Source: a virus
IMG/VR virus record: IMGVR_UViG_3300009151_000057
Location: 1-64,000 of that record
Strand: one strand, 5' to 3'
Length of the DNA stretch: 64,000 nt
Below the pieces are notes generated by a model. It was given only the letters and a program-made list of their open reading frames with translations. It ran no database searches and was not told the DNA's origin. Shown one piece after another: positions 15,951 through 23,489 of this stretch; position 1 is the stretch's first letter; each line of letters begins with the position of its first letter. Made by a program: the position numbers and the translations under genes.

Positions 15951-17456
15951 ATGATTCAATCTTTCGAATTAGAAAAACAGCTTCTAGCTGGTTTATTGCG
16001 TAATTCGGAATGCTTCGCAGAGATTTGCTCCTTTATAGACGAGAGAGATTTTTATTCTGAGGATTCCGTTCTGCACAAAACAATTTTTCTTGTAATTAAA
16101 CAAGCGATAGAAAATTGTGATGGAGTAGATGATGTGATAATAGCACAGAGAGTAAAGTCTATCGGACTTTCTTTTACAGAAGATATTAATCCAGCGGATT
16201 ATATCAAGTCTTTGGCCATGAAGAAGGTCATTCCCGAAAGCACCATTAAGGCTGCAAAGGAACTTAAGAAATATACAATCAGAAGAGAGATACACGAATC
16301 TTCTCTTCAAGTTTCAAAAAAGATGCTATCTATACCAGCAGATAGCTCTTATGTAGATATTATTGAATGCGCTGATAAGATTTATAATTCGCGTATAAAT
16401 CATTATGAAATAGGTAACGATATGCCACAAAATATTTACGAGGATATGGAAGCGATCATAGAGGATCGTGGAAATAATCCAGTAAAAGATTTTGGCATGA
16501 TGGGGCCACATAAAAAAATAAACGATATGTATGGCTCTCTTTTAAGGGCTGGAAATATCACAGTTGTAGTTGCTAGATCTGGAGTTGGTAAAACTCAATT
16601 TTGTATGGATTACGCAACTAAAGTTGCAGCAGAATATGATATTCCAGTTTTACATTTTGACAATGGCGAAATGAGTCAAGAAGAATTAATGATGCGTCAA
16701 TGTACCGCATTGAGTGGAGTGCCAATGCACTTGCTTGAGACGGGAGATTGGAGAAGATCTGGAAAAGAAGTTGTCGATAAAGTTAGGAGTGTTTGGCCAA
16801 AAGTTAAAAAAATGAAATTCTTTTACTACAATGTAGGAGGATTAGATGTCGATGCAATGATAAACACCTTGAAAAGATTTTACTTCCAAAAAGTTGGAAG
16901 AGGCAATAAGATGATTTTTAGTTTTGATTACATTAAAACAACTTCAGAAAGAAGTGATAAAAATGAATGGCAATTAGTTGGAGAAATGGTTGATAAGTTC
17001 AAGAAGTGTATCCAAAAAGAAATTCTTGAAGATGGAAAGCCAATCATTTCTATGCTCACATCTGTCCAAAGCAATAGAAGTGGGATTACAAATAATAGAG
17101 CATCATCTAATATAGTAGATGACGAAAGTATCGTATCTTTGTCAGATAGAATTATTCATTTCTGCTCTCATATGTTTATTCTTAGAAAGAAAACTACTGA
17201 TGAAATAGCAACAGAAGGCAATCAATTTGGAAGCCATAAATTAATTAATGTTAAATCAAGACATCTGGGCAAGGATTTAGCTGGCGCATTGGAGCCAGTT
17301 AGAATTGGAGATACCCTCAGAAACAATTTTGTTAATCTTGAATTTAAAAATTTTAATATTAGTGAAAGAGGTGATTTGCGAGATATTGCGCAGGCCTTGC
17401 AAGGCAGAGAGGATTTAGACGAAGACACAGACTTTGAAGCCCCGCCAAGATTCTAA
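15951..17456 (+). CDS. dnaB: Replicative DNA helicase, DnaB family
   Basis: A 501-residue protein. The N-terminal DnaB domain (QSFELEKQLLAGLLRNSECF) spans about 1-105, then a linker and a RecA-like ATPase. Walker A is RSGVGKT (209-215), LHFDNGEMSQEELMMR carries the catalytic Glu region, MIFSFDYIKTT is Walker B, and VQSNRSG is the sensor/loop region. The acidic C-terminus resembles host DnaB. It unwinds DNA ahead of the phage polymerase III-like enzyme, presumably as a hexamer. The primase start overlaps its stop by 1 base. No separate helicase loader was recognised. Confidence 0.93.
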   Translation: MIQSFELEKQLLAGLLRNSECFAEICSFIDERDFYSEDSVLHKTIFLVIKQAIENCDGVDDVIIAQRVKSIGLSFTEDINPADYIKSLAMKKVIPESTIKAAKELKKYTIRREIHESSLQVSKKMLSIPADSSYVDIIECADKIYNSRINHYEIGNDMPQNIYEDMEAIIEDRGNNPVKDFGMMGPHKKINDMYGSLLRAGNITVVVARSGVGKTQFCMDYATKVAAEYDIPVLHFDNGEMSQEELMMRQCTALSGVPMHLLETGDWRRSGKEVVDKVRSVWPKVKKMKFFYYNVGGLDVDAMINTLKRFYFQKVGRGNKMIFSFDYIKTTSERSDKNEWQLVGEMVDKFKKCIQKEILEDGKPIISMLTSVQSNRSGITNNRASSNIVDDESIVSLSDRIIHFCSHMFILRKKTTDEIATEGNQFGSHKLINVKSRHLGKDLAGALEPVRIGDTLRNNFVNLEFKNFNISERGDLRDIAQALQGREDLDEDTDFEAPPRF

Positions 17457-18472
17457 TGAATACAGATATTCAATCTTCATTAATTAAATTAGGTTATAAA
17501 CTACAAGATTGCGGAAGTCATTGGAGAACAAATGCACTTTATAGAGGAGGAGATAATTCTGTAGCCCTAAAAATATACAAAGATACTGGAGTGTGGACCG
17601 ATTTTGTTGACAACAAAAGTCCCATGCCATTTATCAGACTTGTGCAATTGACATTGAATACCAATGATACAAATGTAATAAAAAATTATTGCGTTGATTC
17701 AATAAAAGATGTAGAATATAAAAAGAAAGAAGTATTAGAAATGGAACGTATTTATCCAGAAGACTGTCTTAAAAAGCTTTTTCCTAATTTTTCTTTTTAT
17801 GAAAAAAGGAATATTTTAAAAGATGTTCAATTATTATATAAATGTGGATTAGCTTCTTCTGGAAGAATGTACAGAAGAATTGTATTTCCAATATACAATA
17901 AAGATGGACAGATCTTTGGTTTCTCTGGCAGGAAAATAGATGAAGACACAGACGCTCCAAAATGGAAACATATAGGTTTAAAGAGCAACTGGATTTATCC
18001 AGCAATGCTTCCAAATTTTTCAGAGGTAGATGATGAGATTATTCTTGTGGAAAGCATCGGAGATAGTATGGCTTTAACGCAAAATGGTTACGCTAATAAT
18101 TTGGTAACTTTTGGATTAGATTGTAGCAATTCATTGGTTAATTATTTAATATCCTTAAATCTCAATAGCATTATTATTGCGACAAATAATGATAGCGAAA
18201 AAGAAAAAAATAGAGGTTTAATTGCAGCAATTAAAATACTAACAAAATTATCAAATTTCTTTGATTTAAACTTGTTGAAAATTAAACTACCTATTCGAAA
18301 CGATTTTGCGGATATGCAGAATTCAGACAATCCTTTACTATTTGATCAGTGGAGAAAAAATGGCTTTATGCCTTATGCTGATATATTAAAATTCATTAAT
18401 GATAACCAAAATGATTTTAATAAAACAAAGATCAAAAAATTAGTTCAACAATTAAAAATTCAAAATGAATAA
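17456..18472 (+). CDS. DnaG-like DNA primase
   Basis: A 338-residue protein. RRIVFPIYNKDGQIFGFSGR is the DnaG N-terminal catalytic subdomain, and a TOPRIM domain follows with ILVESIGDSMALTQNGYANN (conserved Glu), then NLVTFGLDC and IIATNNDSEKEKNRG (the DxD region reads NDSE). The N-terminal zinc-finger position (HWRTNALYRGGDN, then WTDFVDN) keeps the shape of a CHC2 domain but lacks its Cys/His ligands. No C-terminal helicase-binding domain of DnaG size is visible. It makes RNA primers with the adjacent DnaB. Confidence 0.85.
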   Translation: MNTDIQSSLIKLGYKLQDCGSHWRTNALYRGGDNSVALKIYKDTGVWTDFVDNKSPMPFIRLVQLTLNTNDTNVIKNYCVDSIKDVEYKKKEVLEMERIYPEDCLKKLFPNFSFYEKRNILKDVQLLYKCGLASSGRMYRRIVFPIYNKDGQIFGFSGRKIDEDTDAPKWKHIGLKSNWIYPAMLPNFSEVDDEIILVESIGDSMALTQNGYANNLVTFGLDCSNSLVNYLISLNLNSIIIATNNDSEKEKNRGLIAAIKILTKLSNFFDLNLLKIKLPIRNDFADMQNSDNPLLFDQWRKNGFMPYADILKFINDNQNDFNKTKIKKLVQQLKIQNE

Positions 18473-19469
18473 AGTCTCACTATCTGCTAGTAGAATAAAA
18501 ACAGCGCAATCGTGTTCTTGGTTATATTGGTCAAAGTATCATTTAAAAATTCCAGACAAAAGCAATGACGGTGCAAATCGTGGAACTGTAGCTCATGAAG
18601 TTTTTGAACTATTAGGAGATCCCAAGAATAAAAAAGACTACGATAAAATTATTACCAAACAAGATGTATTCGCCAGTGTCAAAATTAAAAATTTGATAAC
18701 ATCTTTAGCAAAAAAATTGAAGGTAGATGATGAGGTAAATTTAAAAATAATCAAAGATTATACATTAAATGGATTAATGTTTGACTTTTTTGGAGAGGCT
18801 AAAGGAAAAATAAAAGAAAGTCATTCAGAAAAAGATTTTGAATTTGATGTAAATGAAAATGGTTTAAATTATAAAGTTAAAGGATTCATTGATAAATTAT
18901 TTATTTACGAAGATAATAGCGCAATTATTAGAGATTTTAAATCAAGTAAAGAAAAATTTAAAGGAAAGGATTTGGAAGATAATTTGCAAGATTTAATGTA
19001 TGTTCTTGCAGTTAGAAAAATGTTTCCAGAAGTTAAAAGAATTACTACTGAATTTTTGTTTCTTAAATTTTCCGATGGATTAATACCCATGCCAGAATTA
19101 TCAGATATTGAAATCCAAGGTTTTGAACAACAATTATCTTTCATACAGACTTATTTGGATAATTTTAATGAAAAAATAGCTGTTAAAAAATTAGCTGCAA
19201 GAGCCGATTATCCAAAAGACGACTCTTTTAGTGGACCGTTGATGTGTGGACGAGCAAAGTCTCCAGGCCAAATCAAAAAAGACGGGACTCCAATGTGGCA
19301 TTGTTCGGCAAAGTTTGCATTCGATTATTTTCAAATAAAAGACGAAAATAACGTAATCATTGATTCATGTTACAAGGATGACAAAAAAGAATATATAGAA
19401 AAACACAAAGACAAGAAAATTAAATTTGAGTTATTTCAATACTCTGGATGTCCAGCGCATTGTAAGTAA
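18465..19469 (+). CDS. RecB/Cas4-like PD-(D/E)XK exonuclease with probable iron-sulfur cluster
   Basis: A 334-residue protein of the PDDEXK_1 type. LSASRIKTAQSCSWLYWSKY (first Cys), RGTVAHEVFE, KVKGFIDKLFIYEDN and AIIRDFKSSK (D-x(n)-D-x-K core) and the QxxxY helix in DNLQDLMYVLAV are all present. Three or more Cys near the C-terminus (MWHCSAKF, SGCPAHCK) with the N-terminal Cys recall the Fe-S staple of AddB and Cas4. It probably resects DNA ends for recombination or replication. It overlaps the primase gene by 8 bases. No CRISPR array or other cas genes are nearby. Confidence 0.85.
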   Translation: MNKVSLSASRIKTAQSCSWLYWSKYHLKIPDKSNDGANRGTVAHEVFELLGDPKNKKDYDKIITKQDVFASVKIKNLITSLAKKLKVDDEVNLKIIKDYTLNGLMFDFFGEAKGKIKESHSEKDFEFDVNENGLNYKVKGFIDKLFIYEDNSAIIRDFKSSKEKFKGKDLEDNLQDLMYVLAVRKMFPEVKRITTEFLFLKFSDGLIPMPELSDIEIQGFEQQLSFIQTYLDNFNEKIAVKKLAARADYPKDDSFSGPLMCGRAKSPGQIKKDGTPMWHCSAKFAFDYFQIKDENNVIIDSCYKDDKKEYIEKHKDKKIKFELFQYSGCPAHCK

Positions 19470-19478
19470 ATTCAAAAT

Positions 19479-19515
19479 GAACGCTACACTCAAAAGGTGT
19501 AGCGTTCTTGCTTGG
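19479..19515 (+). terminator. Hairpin terminator-like element after the dnaB operon
   Basis: Perfect 11-bp stem, GAACGCTACAC 19479-19489 with GTGTAGCGTTC 19497-19507, 7-base loop, followed by a T-rich but interrupted tract (TTGCTTGGTTT). It sits 9 bases after the stop and just before the next promoter. Confidence 0.6.
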
Positions 19516-19521
19516 TTTACC

Positions 19522-19549
19522 TTGACAATTCAAATACACAGTATATCAT
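19522..19549 (+). promoter_or_regulatory. Leaderless-type promoter for the polymerase genes
   Basis: TTGACA at 19522-19527, 16-base spacer, TATCAT at 19544-19549. An ATG directly abuts the -10 box; a second in-frame ATG at 19556 lies 6 bases after it, the usual spacing here. Confidence 0.65.
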
Positions 19550-19555
19550 ATGACA

Positions 19556-20311
19556 ATGATCCCGTTGTTCAAATCCAATTTTTCTATTGGTAAAAGCATA
19601 TTAACATTAACCGCACCAGAATTACATCCAGATCCAGAAAGAGCGGATTCTATTTTGCAGATCGCAAAAGACAATAATTTAGATAAAATCATTTTAGTAG
19701 AAGATTCGATGATTGGTTTTTTGGAAGCTCATAAATCTTGCAAATCTTTAAATATTCAATTGATCTACGGTCTTAGAATTAATTGTTGCAACAATGTTCA
19801 AGACGAAAACAAAGAGCAGTCCAGACATAAAATAATAATCTTTGCAAAGAATGACGATGGATGTAAATTATTAAACAAAATATACTCAACTGCATTTTGT
19901 GAACATGGTGGATATATGGACTGCAATGTTTTAAATACCTTATGGAATGACGATTATTTAAGTTTATCTATACCTTTTTACGATTCTTATATATATCAAA
20001 ATTGTATTTCATTTAATAATTGTATTCCAAATTTCAGTTTTACTAAACCTACTTATTTTTACGAAATAAATAACTTGCCATTTGAACAATTTTTAACGAA
20101 TAAAATCAAAACAATTGCTGATCCTATTTTGACAAAATCAATTTATTATAAAGATAAAAAAGATGTATACGCATTTCAGACGTACAAAGTTCTTTCAAAT
20201 AGAAGTTTTGGAAGAGAGTCGTCATTATCAAATCCTAATTTAAACCACTTTGGTTCTGACGAATTTTGTTGGGAAAGTTATTTACAATATGGAAGATCTT
20301 CTTCGCTTTAA
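19556..20311 (+). CDS. PHP-domain protein (N-terminal domain of a split DNA polymerase III alpha)
   Basis: A 251-residue protein starting MIPLFKSNFSIGKSILT. Its pattern matches the PHP domain of DnaE/PolC: a degenerate 'H..yS.gks' start, then ADSILQIAKDNNLDKIILVE, SMIGFLEAHKSC, IQLIYGLRINCC (compare 'kpI.G.e') and HKIIIFAKNDDGCKLLNKIY ('lvllaknn.GyknL..l'). Most metal-ligand His residues are gone, so it is probably structural. In normal polymerases this domain is fused to the catalytic core; here it ends in its own gene, overlapped by the exonuclease gene. Start 19556 was preferred over 19550 from the promoter spacing. Confidence 0.75.
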   Translation: MIPLFKSNFSIGKSILTLTAPELHPDPERADSILQIAKDNNLDKIILVEDSMIGFLEAHKSCKSLNIQLIYGLRINCCNNVQDENKEQSRHKIIIFAKNDDGCKLLNKIYSTAFCEHGGYMDCNVLNTLWNDDYLSLSIPFYDSYIYQNCISFNNCIPNFSFTKPTYFYEINNLPFEQFLTNKIKTIADPILTKSIYYKDKKDVYAFQTYKVLSNRSFGRESSLSNPNLNHFGSDEFCWESYLQYGRSSSL

Positions 20312-20918
20312 TTATAATCAAAAGTATCTAATTTTAGATACGGAAACCGAAGGTTTAAATTTATTAAATTCAAGACCTTGGCAAGTTTCTTGGATAACTG
20401 CAAAAGGTAGTTACATCCAAAAAAAATACGATAGATTTGCAAAATGGAATGATTTAAATATTTCTGATGACGCTGCTAGAGTGACAGGATTTGATAGAGG
20501 CAAATACGATTCTATATCAGAAGATCCATCCAAAATATTAAATGATCTATGGCCCATGATAACAGATCCAAGTTATATTGTTATTGGTCAAAATATATTA
20601 AATTTTGATTTATATATTTTAAATATTCTAAGAAATAGATGCGGTTTAAGTGCAGATTATTCTTATGTATCTAGAGTTATAGATACAAGAGCATTAGCTA
20701 TGGCAATCGCACTTGGTCATAAACAGATTGATAAAAATGATGTTATGAATCAATTTAGATTCGTAAACTATAGGGATAAAAAAATCAAAACTAGTCAAGC
20801 GTCTTTACTAAAGCGTTACTCAATTGATCATGATCCATCCAAACTTCATGATGGCATGTATGACATTGAAATGACTTTTAAAATTTTCTTAAAACAAATC
20901 CAAGAAATAGATATTTAA
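20289..20918 (+). CDS. DnaQ-like 3'-5' proofreading exonuclease (DEDD)
   Basis: A 209-residue exonuclease. Exo I is YLILDTETEGLNLL, Exo II is IGQNILNFDLYIL (Asp in NFD) and Exo III is KLHDGMYDIEMT (HxxxxxD). These match the DEDDh proofreading family. It should excise mismatched 3' nucleotides for the polymerase encoded next. It overlaps the PHP gene by 23 bases and lies 1 base before the polymerase core gene, placing it exactly where PolC carries its inserted exonuclease domain. The frame continues 13 codons upstream, but ATG 20289 begins the conserved protein. Confidence 0.9.
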   Translation: MEDLLRFNYNQKYLILDTETEGLNLLNSRPWQVSWITAKGSYIQKKYDRFAKWNDLNISDDAARVTGFDRGKYDSISEDPSKILNDLWPMITDPSYIVIGQNILNFDLYILNILRNRCGLSADYSYVSRVIDTRALAMAIALGHKQIDKNDVMNQFRFVNYRDKKIKTSQASLLKRYSIDHDPSKLHDGMYDIEMTFKIFLKQIQEIDI

Positions 20919-20919
20919 T

Positions 20920-23475
20920 ATGTTCGAAAACTTTCAGAAATATGAAATGCCAACAGCAGCTGGCGTTCTTCTCCCCAAGATCAAGATAGATAAAAAATAC
21001 TATGATCTAATTGGTGCTCCAGATCAATGTTCTAATTTTGATTTCCTAAGACACTTATGTTTCTACGGAGTGAAGAAAAAGGAAATTGATAAATCAGACA
21101 AAAAAGATATTTATTATAACAGAGTAAAAACAGAACTTTCTATTCTAAATGAACTTGGGTTTATTGATTATATTCTTTTGAATTGGGATATACTAAATTA
21201 TTGTCATGAGAACGATATCCCCACAGGTCCAGGGAGGGGCAGTGCAGCTGGATCTTTGGTGCTTTTCTTAATTGGCGTCACAAAAGTAGATCCAATTAAA
21301 TACGATCTTTATTTTGAAAGATTCGTGTCCAAGAGTAGAGCTAAGAAAATAGAATACAATGGAACAACTTACCTTGATGGATCTTTGTTGGCTGATGTTG
21401 ATAATGATATTAGTTATGAACGTCGCAAAGAAGTGATTCAATTTATTGAAAATAAATACGTAGGAAAAACTTGTAAAATTCTTACAATGAATACCTTAAG
21501 TGGTAAACTATGTATCAAAGAATGTGGTAAAATAGTTGCTGAACTAGACGAAACATCGGTGAATGAAATTAGTGATTCAATTCCTAAAAAGTTTGGAAAA
21601 GTAGCACCCTTAAAAGAAGCGTATATTGAAAGTGAAAAATTTAAAATATTTGCGCTTAAATATCCAGAAGTTTATAAAATTGCTAGAAAGCTAGAAAATT
21701 TAAATAAAAATACAGGTGTTCATCCTTCTGGAATTGCAATCTCTCACGATGATTTGCGTGAATTAATGCCAGTGCAAAAAACTGGCGATGGAGATTTAGT
21801 TTCTGGTTACGATATGAACAACGTATCAGAATTAACTGTTAAATTTGATATTTTAGGACTTCGCACACTTTCTGTTGTTTATGATGTATGCAAGCAAATA
21901 GGAATGGATGTTACTGAAATAGACATGTCATCAAATTTAATTTTTGATAACCTTAGGGATCTAAGATGTGCGCAAGGATTATTTCAAATCGAAGCTGATA
22001 CAAATTTTTCAGTTTGCAAAAAGATTAAACCAAGGAATCTAGAAGAGCTTTCTGCAGTGGTTGCAATCGCAAGACCTGGAGCATTGGAGTTCGTATCTAA
22101 TTACGCAACTTTTGTAGAGAGCGGTGATTTTCAAAGCGTTAATCCATTCTTTGACGATGTACTATCGTACACTGGTGGAATTCCATTGTATCAAGAACAG
22201 CTAATGAAGATGGCTGTAAAGGTTGGATTTACACTCGATGAGGCAGAGCAACTTAGACGCATTGTAGGCAAGAAAAAAGTAGATCAAATAGAAGCTTGGA
22301 AACAAAAAATCGAAGATAAAATTAAAGAAAATTTTTTAGATGAAAACATTGGCAATATTTTGTGGAAGGTCGCTGAAGACAGTGCAAACTACTCTTTCAA
22401 TAAATCTCACTCTATATCTTATGCTATTCTTGCTGCTTGGACTATCTATCTCAAATTTAATCATCCTACTGAATTCTTTTTGAGTTTACTTAAATTAACT
22501 CAGCAAGAACAAGATCCATACGAAGAAATATCTAAAATTTCCAAAGAGCTTCCTTATTTTAATATTCAATTGCTTCAACCAGACTTGACAAAATCTGGAA
22601 TTGACTTTCAAAGAGAAAAATTAAATATTAGATATGGTTTAAATTCAATTAAGGGAGTTTCCACAAAAGTTCTTGAATCATTGATTGAATTCAGACAGTC
22701 TAATTTTTCTAATAAATACGAAATTTTTACAGCTGCAAAAGATAGTGGATTAAATATCGGCGCATTGTCTGCGCTTATACAAGCTGGAACACTAGATGGC
22801 TTTACAAACAATCGTTGTAGACTAGTCCTTGAAGCTCAATGCTTCAATATCCTAACAGATAAAGAGAAAAATCAATTTATTAATATTGGCGATGTTCATG
22901 AATATGATATTTTAAATTCCATCAAGAAATCAATGGATGAAAAATTAATAGGTGAAGATGGCAAACGAGTAATGACGGACAAAAGATTTGAAACATTTAA
23001 AAAGAAATACGTATCTTACAGAGAGATTTACGATAAAAATGCCAAACATCAAAAATTTGCAAACTGGTTTTTTGAAAAAAAATTATTGGGATATAGCTAC
23101 TCTCATATCATAAGAGATATATTTAAAGATGCAGACGACAATAGATTTACAAATACTTTAGAATTTAGTTCTATGGATAATAATGAAGTTGTCAAAGTAG
23201 TTGGTTGGGTGACAGATGCTGAAAAAAGAACAAGTAGAACAGGTAACAAATATTTAAAGGTTGCCATTCAAGATGAATTGGGTTCATTATTCACAATGAT
23301 GATAGATAACTCTAGAGAGACTAAAATGACGAAGTATTATGATGAGGGAGGAGTTACACCCAAAAAAGACAGCATTGTAATCTTGACTGGCAAGAAAGGT
23401 AATGATACCATGTTCTTGGATAACATTTTCATACTAGATGAAAAAATCTATATGAAACTTTCAGAATTAAAGTAG
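20920..23475 (+). CDS. dnaE: DNA polymerase III alpha catalytic core (C-family, lacking PHP)
   Basis: An 851-residue C-family polymerase without the PHP domain. Catalytic landmarks: GPGRGSAAGSLV (103-114), the aspartates D159, D161 and D163 in ADVDNDISYERR, and D310 in VKFDILGLRTL. An insertion of about 15 residues sits before the first aspartates. Thumb, fingers and HhH regions are recognisable (GGIPLYQEQLMKMA; NKSHSISYAILAAWTIYLKF). Residues from about 755 form an OB fold (KVVGWVTDAEKRTSRTGNKY). No clear C-terminal beta-clamp peptide was identified. It synthesises phage DNA with the separate PHP and exonuclease subunits. Confidence 0.93.
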   Translation: MFENFQKYEMPTAAGVLLPKIKIDKKYYDLIGAPDQCSNFDFLRHLCFYGVKKKEIDKSDKKDIYYNRVKTELSILNELGFIDYILLNWDILNYCHENDIPTGPGRGSAAGSLVLFLIGVTKVDPIKYDLYFERFVSKSRAKKIEYNGTTYLDGSLLADVDNDISYERRKEVIQFIENKYVGKTCKILTMNTLSGKLCIKECGKIVAELDETSVNEISDSIPKKFGKVAPLKEAYIESEKFKIFALKYPEVYKIARKLENLNKNTGVHPSGIAISHDDLRELMPVQKTGDGDLVSGYDMNNVSELTVKFDILGLRTLSVVYDVCKQIGMDVTEIDMSSNLIFDNLRDLRCAQGLFQIEADTNFSVCKKIKPRNLEELSAVVAIARPGALEFVSNYATFVESGDFQSVNPFFDDVLSYTGGIPLYQEQLMKMAVKVGFTLDEAEQLRRIVGKKKVDQIEAWKQKIEDKIKENFLDENIGNILWKVAEDSANYSFNKSHSISYAILAAWTIYLKFNHPTEFFLSLLKLTQQEQDPYEEISKISKELPYFNIQLLQPDLTKSGIDFQREKLNIRYGLNSIKGVSTKVLESLIEFRQSNFSNKYEIFTAAKDSGLNIGALSALIQAGTLDGFTNNRCRLVLEAQCFNILTDKEKNQFINIGDVHEYDILNSIKKSMDEKLIGEDGKRVMTDKRFETFKKKYVSYREIYDKNAKHQKFANWFFEKKLLGYSYSHIIRDIFKDADDNRFTNTLEFSSMDNNEVVKVVGWVTDAEKRTSRTGNKYLKVAIQDELGSLFTMMIDNSRETKMTKYYDEGGVTPKKDSIVILTGKKGNDTMFLDNIFILDEKIYMKLSELK

Positions 23476-23477
23476 TG

Positions 23478-23483
23478 TAAAAT
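23478..23483 (+). promoter_or_regulatory. Possible -10 element before the Clp gene
   Basis: TAAAAT preceded by AGTG, 6 bases before ATG 23490; no good -35 box 16-17 bases upstream. It overlaps the polymerase stop region. Confidence 0.4.
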
Positions 23484-23489
23484 ATGGAG

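Noticed and set aside
18465-19469. Cas4 of a CRISPR system
   Set aside because: No CRISPR array or other cas gene is present; RecB/AddB-type nucleases of this kind are common in phage replication modules.
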